Assembly: GCA_030765045.1 (NCBI GenBank)
Contig: CM060965.1
Span: 25,999,435 to 26,063,434, forward strand
Origin: Tenodera sinensis
Taxonomy: Eukaryota > Arthropoda > Insecta > Mantodea > Mantidae
Direction of reading: 5' to 3'
Length of the DNA stretch: 64,000 bases
A program made the translations under genes and the position numbers. Under the pieces are notes generated by a model, which was not told where the DNA came from, searched no databases, and saw only the letters and a list, made by a program, of their open reading frames with translations. Numbering within the stretch: position 1 is the stretch's first letter; each line of letters begins with the position of its first letter. This document shows positions 39,101-54,100 of this stretch, in pieces.

Positions 39101-42100
39101 GATGCCATTGTGCTTGGTAAATTCTTTCAGGAGATAAATATGATGAATGCCACTTGAAAATTACAATACTCTCAAGCACACTCCAAACTATAATTCTTCA
39201 CACATGTGTACCATGTTCACAAAAACATTCCAGAACTTTCCAAAAGAGATCACTATCAAGAGCATAAATAGCTTATTTTATGTACAGCACATCATGTTGC
39301 TAAATCCACCTCCCTTGTGGGACCAAAAGCTCCTCTGTGCTACTTGGTTTTCCTCACAGTTGATATGTGTATGTGTGGTTATGAGGAACCATCAAAGAGC
39401 AAAGCAGTATGGTAGATACACCGCTAACCATAATCCTTACACAAATTTTGTCCTAAATACTCCCTTCAATGGCTCCCATATGTCTGAGTGACTCTGCAAG
39501 GCTGGGAGTAGGGGGAGGGGTTATTGATTTCTTGATGGCAAGCTTCCCACACTTCTCCACCAGATGTCTCTATCAGCATTCCACACCTTTTACCACATGG
39601 TCTTTAATTACCTACAATGAATTACCTCAACAAACAGAAGGGTGGTTTGTAAATAAATTGTTTTGAAACACTGGAAAGTATTCCTGTTTACAATTACATT
39701 AAAATATCTAATTACCATTTTCAATATTTAAAAAAGCATGATAAATGCTTTGGAACTCTGAGAGAATGTTTTCTTTTCTCCAAGCTGTATAATAACCAAA
39801 TGTTTCAATCAAACAACAGATAAATGCACATTTTAATACAATATCTAAGTAAACAAAAATTACTAACAGCTATTCAATGCCTCTGCTCTCACTGAAACAT
39901 TTAACATATAGAGGAGGGGGGATCAATAGATGAATCACTGACCTTTCCAATTACTCTCTCTCTCTTTCTGCTACTACCGTTCAAACATAAATACATTAAA
40001 TGCATCAACCAGCTTGTAAACTTTTTTCCTTTGAACTAAATACCACTATTTATTAGAATATGCCAATTGCCTTATTCAAAAACACAAATTATAAGCAATG
40101 AATAAAAACCCTTTAGTTTTCATTTTACAAATTTACATACATTGCTCAGTGCATTACATAATGGAGCTTATGGGGTCTGGCCCTGGGCATTTATCCCAAA
40201 GGAATCATGCATACAAATTGATTATCCCAATAATTTTATATTGCTAAAAGTTATTTATATAAACCAACCTCCAACCTATCATTACCAAGAAATTCCCCTA
40301 ACCTTTGAGAGGTAGACCAAGGTCTGTGGTTCAAATCCCAGTTGTGGCATTGAATTTTTAAGTTCCAGTTCTACCTCTCAAACTTTGTCCACACACGGCT
40401 TGTGTGTTTAAAAACACCAACAATAAGTTTGTTGGCATAAGTAAATAATAATCCCCTAACCTTCTTTAACTGAGACTGATTACATCATTTTCTTAACCAC
40501 TAAACTCATATTATTCCTAAGCTATATCTTTAACTAGTTCTTTAGCTTTTAATATTAGATATTATCTGAAAATTAATATCCACTGTGTATCCCTATTTTA
40601 ATAAATGAATTCATACAACTTTTGCTATATTTTCTACAAGTCACTGCAAAATCTTAAAAGCAACTGTAATTGCTATTATGCTCCATTTTTCAACATGCTC
40701 TCATTCATTAGGTATACCTTTCTTTACTATAAACTTACTCCTACATTTCCAATATATTAACTTCTCTTAATTTATTTCCATAAATTTACTTATTTCACTC
40801 AAATTTTTATTACCTGTTTTATTCAAACTTCTTACATTGACTTCACCATACTGATTGTCTTATAATTTATTTAAAATTACAGAGCCACAATAAACAACTT
40901 ATCTTTGCACTTTACGTAGTGGAGTTATACATATAATTTTAAATTATCTCTTTTAGTGCTCCATTTATACCTTGGATTTAACTGCAGTGGTCAAATAGAT
41001 GGACTGTAACTCCAAATGTAAGTTTATTTTACCCCATTTTTCATTTTACTATATTAAATTACAACGTTCTAGAACCATCCCCAACCTACACACATACAAA
41101 ACAGAGAGGTGCAGCAAATTATTTTACTTTTAAATTTCAGGTGGATTCATTTTGTAGTGAAAATAGTGCATTAACTTTTTATTGTGGATATTTCAGGAAG
41201 CAAACATAAAAATAGCAAGTTTAGATAACTCTCAATATGAACTTCCTGTATTTTGCACCAATTTCACCCAATTGAGGGATTCTTTTACAAATTTTCTCCT
41301 AACTCTTGGGTATAAAGTTTCAACTCTGTACTACAGCAACCTAAACCTGCAGCTGATTTCATTAAAATTTGAAATGATCAACAAAAGTTCCTCAGGTCTT
41401 ACATTACAAAATGTCTGCTCCGATGCAAAAACAAGTAAACTGTCACTACTACCAGAAGAACCAATAAACTAAGAGTAGGCTGTGCAGAACTTTTCCTGTT
41501 TGTGTTGTCAGCACTTGCCATCTGTGACTATCACTGAATGGTGCCAATGCAACCATTCATTTTCAAAACTACTTTTAAAGGTTCTACTTGCCAAATGTAT
41601 GAGAGAAGGTACTGAAACTGACCACCATCATTGTTCGTACATTTTGGCATCTCTTTAGCAAACTGTCCATCGCTCACCATAGTTCATGCTAAAAAATGCT
41701 ACATTACATGGCAGATATTTTGTTTTAATTCTTCCAGGGTGTATGGGTTTCTCTTGAACACTTTATGGTTTAATTTACCCCAGATATAGAAATTGCAGGG
41801 GTTAGGTTGGGGGACCACAAACAAATAATAATAATTTGGTCCTCAAATAGACCTTCACTTGTTCTCATTGAAATATTCACCATACTGAGTCTTGTTGAAA
41901 AAAAGGCAAAATGATGCTCCCTGTCTGTTTTTTTTCTTTCTTTACTTTAATTACCCTCCCCTTATGTAGGACTTATAAGCCTGTGCCTAGTGTCAGATGC
42001 CTGTGAAGAGACCTGGAAGTGGGTGATCAACCAAGCACCAGGTATGATAGTGAGGAAGAGAATGATATGAAATGCAGGCAAAATCGGCGATTGGAAAGGT

Positions 42101-45100
42101 CAATGGCGCAATTGGTGGAATACGTGGCAGGGAAAACCGGAGAAAACCTGCCCTGACGCTGCTTTGTCCACCACCAATACCACAGGTGAGTCCCTGGGAT
42201 CGAACCCAGCAGCCTAGGCAAATGCTCTGACTGCTTGGCCATGGTGCTGCCCCTCCTTGTCTGTTAATTTACTAAAAATGGGAACAAAACTGCCTACATG
42301 TATGTAGAAGAGTCAACTGCTGATTTGAGTAAACTTGGTCCTCTAACTCTCTCTCCGCTCATGGTGTGCCATACACAATTTTTTCGACATGGAGAGGCAT
42401 TTCATAAACAATATTAGGTTTATGAGAGTTCCAATAACAATTAGCTTGTGTACACACCTATCCATGAAGGTGGAACCAAGCCTCGCCAAAGAAAAATATT
42501 AAATATGAGTCTATTTTGCCGTTGTATACACTATTGAGACTACTCACAAAATGTGCACCAATTACAGGATCAGCTGGCAGATGAGCATGTACCATAAGTA
42601 TTTATATAATTTTAACTTTAGCAATTTAGCAGCTTTTGCATAGAGCTACGAGATGTGAAAGGGCCATGATCTTTGGGGGAAGTCTCCAATAACCGATGTC
42701 ATCTAACATTCATTCGGTAAGAAGGCTATGCTGTCTTTTAGGTTTCTTAGACTGAATACTTCTTGTGACCTGAAGTTTATTATAAAGTGTATGGATTGTA
42801 GTATGGCCTGGAATTTTTACACCAGGAAATCTTCCTGCAAATCATATTTTCACTTGACGAACTGAGTTAATACATATGAATCATAAATACACACTGCACA
42901 GTAGAATATATACTGAACCATAATATACTTTGCGACTAATGCAGGAAGAAATAACTCCTGATAACTGAATTACACCGTATCACTGTCAACTGGATACTGC
43001 AGAGCCTGAACAGAGCTAAGGTGCATCAGTAATGTGACCTTGATTGTAGCAGTGTGCAGATTCATCTAACCAAACACCCAGTGAAAAAACAGCACAACCA
43101 GACTTTAGCTTAATGGTTCTCTCTGTATAAGAAACTTTAATATGCCTAAATTGTTCTCACTCGCATTGCATATTTAAAAGTCAGTATAGCATATTTCATT
43201 TTCATGTAAACAGGAGTGCCAATCTCCCTCCAAAACTGTGGTATATTCCCTCCAAAACAATCAGCATCCTAACACCAGTTTTACGAATGTCAATTTTAAC
43301 ATCTAGTTCCTTTAGTTCAATTAAGAAGCTTTGCAAAGGGGCTCTCTAATAGGGATTATAGTGATTGTGATTACAATACACAATAAAAGCTTAAACTAAT
43401 AATTGAAGAATTAAAATCAATAATCATAATATTTACAGAAAAAAATAGATCAGAAGTATTTGGCAAGTGGTATCTTATTAATTTATAACTCTTCTTCATA
43501 TGAATCTGAATGAGTCTAATACATTTTTGTGTAAAAAAAAAATAGGGCACTTTACCTTAAAAATACAACTTTTGTCACCACAAATTTCAGGAACAGCCTA
43601 TATAACTACAAGTCAATCCATATTGCAGGCTTTGATAAACATTATGTAAACACAAAAAAATTCTTAAATATAGCAGCACTCCATGTCAGTTATGAGTTTG
43701 TCCTACAGGTAATCAGACATACTGTATTAGTACAGTAACAATAAATATAATATTCTCAGACAATAAATTGCTATAAAACTTTATGCAGTAGTGATTTTTG
43801 GCCTCTCCTTCAACATGTGTTTGAACTCATTGATTTTGAAAAGTTGTTCATTTTTTATACAATGCTGTATAATGTGAGCAGACCTTCAGACTTGAAGTTT
43901 CTAGATCACTATAACACACATTACCCTTTTCCATTTGTTTAAGCTTAAAAAACTAAGTGTTCACTTTATTCATCCTCATTTTTATCGCTGCTTTAACTAT
44001 CAGTGTTGTATACGATATAAATGGAATAAGTATTACCCTTCAAACTAGCAAAACAAGATGCCATTAAGAAGATGGTTTTCTAACAACTTTGTCTATGTTT
44101 AAATCTCACATTACATGCATAAAAATGTATATACTGATACTAAATAATAAAGAGAGAGATATCAGAGATAGCGAAACCTTCTCTGAGGAGACTAAGACCT
44201 TGCAGCTGAAGATGTCCACTGCAGCAGTGCATGAAACTTCTGGAACATCTCCAACAGACTATGGCATAACAGCCTGGAAATAAACCTCCAGTTACATTGA
44301 CTCCTGCCGTGAAAGCCTACATTCTTTCACAAATAGATGTGGTTTCACTTTAATTTCACCTTCCCCTGAACTGAGGGAACATATGTATGATATGTACACT
44401 ATCATACAGCAAAAATTAGGTCCACTTTGGATTTTTCACTTTCTGAATTCAGCTGATCAGACACTATTATTATAGCACTCAAAAATATCAGAGAAATATA
44501 TTTGATTGGTAATATGAAAATTACCAATAGGGGAAAATGTTACAGACATAAATTAATTGGAAGGACTTCTTCCATCACCAGTGAAAAGTAGGAACCTTAT
44601 TTCAATCATGATTTGTATATTTCAGCTTATTTAAAAGTAATCACATTGCATGTAGAAGAATTGTTTCTCAATAGCTCAATGTCTATCTCCATGACATGGG
44701 AGTAGCATGTCTGCCTCACATTCAAAAGGTTCCTAGATCAAATATCGGTTAGACTGAGTTACCAATATGAGATTCTTTCTGGGTTTTCCTTTATCCCAAG
44801 AAGACAAATGTTGGGTAACACTAACCTAACACCAGGCCCATTTGAACATCATTTAAACCATTCATTTATTCACCTTCTTACATGTACTCCCAGTTTAACA
44901 ATATTAAAATAGGGAGGTGGGAGAAATATCAACATATACTGAGAGAGTAAAAAACACCCAAACAGGCTGTGCCATGTTTCGCCTCTTGGCATCCTCGGTG
45001 CTCGTTTCCGTCTGCCGCTATCATACAAAGCCACAGTTGAGACCACATGACATTTTTAAAACTACTTTTAAAGGCTTTACTAACCAACTTTATGAAAGAA

Positions 45101-48100
45101 TATCTGAAACTGGCCTCCATCGTTGCCCATACATTTTTGGCACTCTTTAGGAAACTATCCATGACTCACTGTAGCTGACATTGAGAAATGCTGGCTATTT
45201 CCTGCCTGATATTGTCTTAATTCTTCCAGGGTGTACGCATTTGTATTGCACACTGTGTTTTAAGTTACCCCAGAGATAGAAATTGCTTATTGGAGCTCTG
45301 AGAAACTTTTCTCTGCTAATAGCGCACAATACACCAATTTTTTTGTCATAGTGGGTTACTTCATGAACTATATCAGGTTCTGAGTTATAGGGTCAACCTT
45401 TTTTGAGTCAACAGATGACACTCATACATATGTGAATACAATTTTGCACCTTATTTTAGAGAATTATCATTCAGGGAGCACAATTTTGCCCTTTTTTAAC
45501 AACACTCTGCAACAGCTCATACAGCCAATCTTTTGGTGAGACCAATTGAAAATGTGTTTCAGGACAGAATTATTGGTAGACATTTGTGGTCCTCTGACCT
45601 AACCCTCTGCAATTTCTATCTCTGGGGTAACTTAAAACATAAAGTGTACAAGACATATGCACATACCCTGGAAGAATCAAAACAAAATATCCGTCAGGAA
45701 ACTGCCAGCACTTCTCAACATGATCTATGAGTGATGGACAGTTCCCTAAAGAGGTGCCAAAAATGTATATATGGATGACGATGACCAGTGTCAACATCTT
45801 TCATAAAGTTGGTCAGTAAAGCCCTTAGAAGTAGTTTTAAAAATGTTATATGGTTTCATCTGTGGCTTTCTATGATAATGGCAGACAGCAATGAGCGCTG
45901 AGGATGCAGACAGGCCATACACCATGCGGCCCATTTGGAGGTTTTTTGCTCTTCAAAATGGCATATGACTACTAATATAGCTGAAAAAATAATATAATAA
46001 TTACTCTTTGACTTGGATTTGATAAGTTTAATGTTCCCAGATACGCATGCTGTTGTAATAATTTCATTCCATTACATGCAGATGAGTTGTTCTTCCTCCC
46101 CCTCCTATTCTTCCTCTTTTACTTCTCAATTCAATGCCATTATCTTTCATGATTAAGAATAAAAGTATTATGAGTTAAAGTCAATGGTTAACCCTGGTTC
46201 TTCATTACTGAAGTTACTTTTATTTTTTCAGTATAAGAGGAAACTGAGGAAAAAGCCTGATATGATGCATTCACATGACTTTTTCTACTGTTCTAAAAAC
46301 TAGATAAAGCAGTTGTCACACTTTAAATGGGCATACTTCTACTTGATGGCTTTGGAATTCCATGCTCTTTGCATGACAAAAGAAAAATAACAGCTTCCCA
46401 TTTAAAAAAAATTATAATTATTTGAAAGTTCAAACCAATAGAAAGGACTATCTCGGAAATGGTTAACTGCACAAAAATAACAAAAAAATATCTGACAAAT
46501 TGTGAACTTAGCAAGATCTACATTCTCTTATCATTAATCAATTGTACAAAACTCATTCAAAATGAATAGAACCTAAGCTATGCCCAAAAATTTCAAGATA
46601 TACATTTCATTTATCATGCAAATATCTTGAATATACAATATTTTAATAAAAATTACTTTAGCTGCTTTTGAGAAAATAAAAAATAAAGAAAGCTTTGCCA
46701 TGTAAAGGGTAGTTTGGGGGAGAGTTTGGAGGGTTTCTTGAAATCTTGGAAAAGGCTAATCCTAAATGCCATGTTTGATACTTAGTTTTTGAGTTTTGTT
46801 ATTCACGCACACATGCACAAGAAACACAGATCCTTTTCTAAACGATTTTGTTTTTTACTTCAGGAGTGTCAAAACATGTACTTCTGGTGACATCTTGTAT
46901 CAAATTTTTAGGATAGCATGTCTCCCTTACATTTAAGATGTACAAGGTGCATGTATGTCCAAAGACATACCTCTCAGCTGTTGCAGAGAGGAGGGGAAAG
47001 AAAGCAAGCTTCTCCTATGTGCAAGAGTTGTTCATGTCTCACCTCATACCTATAGTAGCTATCTCATATGAAAAATAAGTGGGTAGAGAAAGATATATGA
47101 ATATGAAATATCAAATTATCTTTCTAAGTGCTCTTAAGCTTGGGCTTTAAATTTAACAACTGATGGTATCTGGTAACCAAGCTATAGTATTTTTTCCCTT
47201 TGTTGTTAAACATTGGATATATGTTATCATGAAACTGGATACACAATCTCAATACCACAATGCTGCAAGTACTGATTGTTATAGTCTAATAGATAAATTT
47301 ATAACTCTTCAGTACACATCACATCACATCAAAACTTTCAGAGAATGTAGGTTAAACTATGGTGGTTCGCTTAAACAGATCTACCTAAAAGGACACATGA
47401 ACTGCTAGCCCTTTAGTCAGAACAGTCAATTGTATGATTTAACCAAAGCTTTAAAAGAGTAAGAAAAAGAACTTATGGTTTACCAATTATACAATTTAGT
47501 AATTCAGAATGAAAAGGATGCAACATTTCACAAGGGTTTTAATACTTTGTCATCCTGTTTGAGGATCAGGAAGAGGAACCTGTTCACTCCACTTCCCTGG
47601 CAGTTAGTATATATATATATATATATATATATGTTAAATTAATACATACTTGAGTATGATGGGCATTCGGGCCAGGATCTAGTCCATCATACATGCCCAA
47701 CATAGTTGTTTACAATCTTAATCTACTAAATCTAATATTTTCTAAAAAATTATTTCAGCTACTGGATGCTGCAGCTGTTTCTAGCTGGAAACCAGATGGA
47801 ATTTACACACAATTACATGTATACACATTTAATACTTCTCGATAGCTATATAAGGCATTATTAATAAAAAATGTTCATTCTAATTCCCTTTGAAAAGAGT
47901 CGTTCCATTTATTTTAACTTTACTCAAAAACTGACCTAAGCTCCTGGCCCTTTCTAAAGATCACCCTCAATGCTGCTCTACCCACCTACCCCCATTTCTG
48001 CTCCAAAAATTCTTTTCTCCATAAATCTATTCCTTGGCATTCAAAAACTATATGCTCCAAATCTTCCTTCCCTCCACAAATAGGACACTGACTCTGTGGA

Positions 48101-51100
48101 ATACCCTTTCTTAATCCTCTCAGTCTCAAACACCAGTTCTTAGCTATGCTATTACTTCCCTTTGCTCATTATCTACCTCATCAAAATATACTTCCCTTTT
48201 CTATACTTCCTTTATTAATATACGAGGTGTGATCAAAAAGTAACAGGAATTTTTAATTTTCTTAAAGAATGTTTATTCATCAACACCAACTGTCCCCTTC
48301 AAAGTAATCCCCTTCAGATATAATACACTTGTGCCAGCACTTTTTCCAATCTTGGAAGCACTTCTGGAACTTACTTTTTGTTATGGTGTTCAGCTCCTTC
48401 AGCGATTCTGTTTTTATCTCCTCAATACATAGCAAAGCAACATTCTTTTATGGTTCTCTTCAGCCTCAGGAATGGAAAGAAGTCGCAGGGGACCAGATCT
48501 GGCGAATATGATGGCTGAGGCAACATGTCTTGTTTTTTTGCCAGAAAATCACGAACAAGCATTGAGGTGTGAGTAGGAGCATTATTGTGATGCAATTTCC
48601 ACGAGAGCTTTTGCCATAATTCTGGTTGTTTTCTTTGGATTGCTTCACACAAATAGCACATAACTTTCAAGTAGTATTTCCTATTGACTGTACGACCATA
48701 AGGCAGGAACTCATCGAAGAAAACTGTTTTAGAACCTTCACATGTGATCAAACTTGTCAAACTTTTTTTGGTGTTAGCTCTTCAGGCAGCTTTCATTGGG
48801 ATGATTGAGCCTTTGTTTTGACATCATACCAATATATTCATGTTCTGTCACCTGTTATGACCTTCTTTAGAAGTTCTTAGTTGTTGTCGACTTCATTCAG
48901 CAATTCCTGAACTGTGTCTTTGAGACATCATTTTTGGTTGAAATTCAACAATTTTAGAACAAACTTTGCTGCCCAAAAATCTGAAAAAATTGTTTGGCAT
49001 GAGCCAAAGAATACGCCAAATTAACAGCAACCTCTCTGATGGTGATTTGGCCATTTTCCAGAACCATTTTCTTGACTTCTTCCACATTCTCGACAATAGT
49101 TGATGTGCTAGGGCATCCAGGGTGGTCATCATCTTCTCGACCCTCTTCGAAGCATCTATGTCACTCATAAGTGCTTATCTTACTCATAATAGATTCCCCA
49201 AAAGTCACAACAAACATTTTGAATGCAGTGCTGCACTTTACTCCATTTTTAAAGCAAAATTTAATGCAAATTCTTTTATCTATCTTTTTCGAAACAAAAA
49301 TTTGCCAAAATTTGCTGAACACTCGCAAACACATATAACCTTTTTGACTATTAACAATAAGTTAAATATTCAAAGCAGCTAAAAACATAAACATACATCA
49401 GGAACATGTGTACCAACAAAATAAAAAAGTTTTGAAAATTGGATTTATAAAGCCTGCAAAATTTAAAAACTCCATTACTTTTGAATCACACCTCATATAA
49501 TCTGCCAAAGACCTTTTTTTCAAAAAGTCCTCTGGCAGTTGTCAAATGAAATGAGGATTCTGGAGATACACACAGATGTAGCATGCATGTAAAAAACAGA
49601 ACCCTCAATGTTGCTTGCTCTTATACAGGATCATCAGATTAAGCGACTAGATTTTTATTGGCACTTGGTCTGGGGTGTGTGCCACTCGTCTGCCAAGATT
49701 TCAGTTCCCACTATTGTGTCACATATGGCACACAGTACTCTCACTACATATGACTACTAAAGACATTCTTGGTGATTTTCAGTTGTGTGTTAGTCCAGTC
49801 TTGGTCCAATTTACTACAGAACAAGGAGTTTTCATTTGTTGCAACTTTAGTAAACATGAATCTTCCTCTCTGTGTCACAGAGCATTTCAGGAATGCTTCT
49901 CAATGTTGATTCACCTAACAAAAGCACAGTTCATAAAATAGTAAGAAATTCAAAAGTGCAAGATCATTGTTTGACCAGAAAAAAAATTGAAATGTCACAT
50001 TTATTTTAACAGAGGAAAAGTATTCAGTTGGTGCATGATTAGAACATTTGCTACAATAGTCTCTCCAAGTTATAGCAGCAAGGAATCAGCTATGAGTCAG
50101 CACAAAAAATGACAAAACAGAAATGCAAGCCTTAAAGCTGAGGGACAATACAGTTTTGCACCTGGTTTCTGCAGTCCATGCATAGCGACAACAGTAATCC
50201 ACAATGTGTTATTCTACGGTTTCACCTAAATGGATGGCTTAACTCTCAAAATAATTGCTGCTGGGGAATTGAAAATCCAAGACTCATATTTCAAGTCCAC
50301 TACATTATCCTAAAGTCTGTGTTTGTGCCGTGAGTGTGACTATAATTGCTCCACCTTTAGATCCGCATTTGATGTAAATTGTAAAACAAGCCATCAACAA
50401 CTAACCCGCGATACGCCGAAACCAAAGCACACCATAAAATATAGTACCTTAAATATTGACGATTATCTGAGAGTTTTCAAAATGTATGATAACTCTGGTA
50501 GAGACTACTTGAATGTAACGCTATTCCTGAAACTCCCGCGTAAATATTCTTCTGTTGCAACATAAACATGAAGCATGAGTCCACGTGGCGTTTGTGTTAG
50601 TCCCAGCAGATATGAACATCAGGTTGTTATCACAGAGAGTTACAAGGTATGGTTCTAAGGCTGGATGAAGTATAGAATAACTGACCCTATTTTTTTTTCC
50701 ACCACATAACAATGCTGCATGCTCCCAAACTTTAATTTTGTAACACTTTTTTCCCTCCACTGACCAATAAATAGCAAATGCCCGGCACATTTCAACAAAA
50801 CAGGGCTACAGCCCGTACAGCTTGCACTTCTTTGGATGCAACTGCTGTCATCTTTGGTGACAGATGACCAATGCACAGCAGTGTTCTCCAACTTTCTTAT
50901 ATGCTCAGGCGCATTTAACTCATGACTAAGAAGGTGCAGGTGCCATCTCAATCACCGTTAAGGGAACTATCCTTCTTTTGAGAGGAAACAGAGAAAGCAC
51001 TGGCTAGGGAAGTAATAAATACAGCTTTAGGTGCATAAAAGCATACTGCATGGATGTGTACCAGGAAGATATTTGGAAGGAAATAGTTTTCTCTCAAAAT

Positions 51101-54100
51101 TTGAATTAATATTGGAAATCCTCGGAGTAAAATTTTCCTTATGAAGGGGGCCAGAAAAATACAACATGGGCACTGCGTTGGACAGCACTGGTGTACAGAT
51201 GTGGCATGTTTGATCCCCAGACCTCGCATTTTGCTATTTTTACTTGTGGAATTTGAAAGAATCTAATCCCTAAACATTACAAGAACTACAAAATAATATG
51301 TGGGAATAAATAATCAGCATATACAGAAAAGAACTGTAACATGTGAATGATAATTTGTTCAGATGCAGCAATGCCTGTCTTTGAGCAGAAAAGAATATTC
51401 CCAACATCTCCTTTGAAAAGATAAGCAATTTCTGAAAAAAATAATGGCTGTAGTTGACCTTGTCTGTTCATCCTATTTGTTTTAACGCATAAAATGGTTT
51501 CCACAGGGAAAAAATGTTGGAAATTATTCCAGGAGAGAAGTGGCATGCAACCACAACACACGTACCATTAAAAGCATGGCTGCTTAATCTGATGACAATG
51601 TACATCTGTAGGATAACAAATCTGAAAAGAGTGGGGGAATGGACCACATGGATGAACATGTTTGTAGGATCCACACAGGAAGAAAAAAAATGGTATTGGC
51701 ACTTGCTCTCATTGGTCATTGACATGTCTAAACACTGTTTCTGGAAGACAAAACTACAATCATTATATTGTTCTCCTACAAAAGGACCAGTTATATGCAA
51801 TTTTTGTAATAAAGAATAGTGTATTACTGGTTCAGTCAACTTTTTACAAAAACAAGAAACAAATTAGTCCAAGAAAAACTTCATACTTCCTGTAGCAAAT
51901 GCTTAGGGAGAGGAAGTATACTATTCCACCCCAAAATATGATGCTGACATTCACTGGAAATACACAATAAAATAATATGCCTCTCAAAAGTACAATACAG
52001 TAATGCAATAAAAAAGAATCTTGTGTTACGTTCACTTAATTTTCTCTAACCAATATGGTATATTGTTATATCATCTGTACAAATTATTTTACAGAAGCTT
52101 ATTTTTTAATCTACTTCATGTTAACTGAGATGAACCAGGTACCACTCGCACATTTTATCTTCAGCCCTTGGATGTACTGCTAAGAAAACAGTCTGAGTCA
52201 AGAAGGCCTGTGTTTTGCTAATGCAACAACTGAGCATTTGTCCATACCCCAGTGTTACCACTTGTGCATTTCACTGTATCATATTACCTTTGTTGCTCCT
52301 CCTTTGCATTATCATACTGATTTACTTTTGTCTTTAACCCACTCAAACTGTAATTTTAAGTATTAAATGCCAAAGCAGATCCAGCACTGACACACAAACT
52401 CCTGTAAATGGTAAAAGAATAAGACACATCTATAGCCTTTTAACTAGGCCATTGGTTAACCTGAAAAAATAACTGCAAAAAGTACAACTCATGGGCTTCT
52501 GTGATCTAATTTAAAGTATGATTGCATAAAAGAAAGAAAGCTCCTGTTGCTATTTTTGACAACAATGCTATCGGGGAGCTTAAGATAAAGTGTGTTAGTA
52601 GAATAGCTTTATTGCTCATTTCACTGTAGATACAAGGAGAATAGAGGAAACATAATTGAGTCAGATGTTTAAAAGCTACATGCTGGTCTTGAAATTCCAT
52701 ACTTTTTTAAAGTATAGGAAACAACTGAATAGTTACAGCACTTCAAAAACAATAATATTAAAACATTAAAACCAATAACAGATATATTAGAAATGACAGA
52801 TGGAAAAAAAATTACGTATATTAAAATAAACTGTATGCTTTACAGAGATCTACATTTCTCCTGCTCTAAGTTTTTGTTCTTATTTCTTATTGTTTAACCA
52901 TTATACAAATTATATTATATTTCTTCCAAATGAAGAGGGCTTCACTACCTATTCTCAAAAAATCAAAGTTAAACATTTTCTGTAAATGTTTTAAATACAT
53001 ATGTACTAATGGCAGCACCATTGCCAAGCAGTTAGATAGTTTACCTATCACCACGGCAGTCCGGCTACAATTCCAGGGACCTCCATGTGGTATTGGTAGT
53101 GGACAAAGCAGCATCTGGGTGAGTTTTCTCCTAACTCACCAGTTCCCCCACCACTCATTCCACCAATTGCTCCATCATCACCTTTCCAATCATCCATTTT
53201 GCCTGCATTTCATATCATCCTCTTTCTCACTCTCATACCTGGTGCTGAGCTTACCACCTGCTTTCAGGTCTTCACTCTGCCTGGTCCACAGGTTCATCTG
53301 CTCCCCAAACAGGCCTCTGATGCCTAGGAGGAGTAAGTCCTGCATATGGGGAAGGTAATCAGAAGAAGAGAAGAAATTTGCCAGTCAAAATTGTTGAATG
53401 CACTTTTAGGAAAATCAAAAATATCAACATTTTTTTCATGCGAAGGGTAGTTTGGAATAAGAGTTTGAAAATCTTAGTGTCACACCTTTGAAAGATACTA
53501 AACTTTTATATAAGTATTTATCAGATTTTGTTTTTGAGTTATGCTATTCAGACATGCACATGTGGACCATTTTCTAAAAATGACTTTTTGTTGTTTCATT
53601 CAGGGAGTCTCAAAGAAACATTTCTGGTGAACTCAAAATTTTGGTTAGATACATGGTACATATCAGAGAACAAAGTAAATTTTATCCACCTGAGTACCAA
53701 ATAACCTAATTGCCCATGAACTCTACTCACTGAAGCCTAACTAAAAGCTGGAGCTACCCAACATTCATAAGTACTTCAGATGAACCTTGAATAAAAGCAT
53801 TAAGCCCGCTAAACATGCCTCAAACTTGAGAACACAGCCTTAGAAGCAGGAAACAAATTTGAAGCTTAGATTGTTTAGCATAAAGCATCATAGAACAACA
53901 TACAATCACCAAAACCTTGTCTTACCTACAATGTTACTGCTATGACAAAAGAAACTTGTATATAGTTCTTATACTAGCTTTATATCCAACTTTAAGCTCA
54001 AATCTCATTGTCTTCACTCTAATATTAAACTTGATCCTGGATCTTCTCCATCTGTTTACTCCACAGCTTCTACCCCTGTTAATCTAACGCAGCATAATCT

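Noticed and set aside
50521..51839. Overlapping 90-123 codon frames on both strands
   Set aside because: No family motif, no splice-linked neighbours and AT-rich chance composition.
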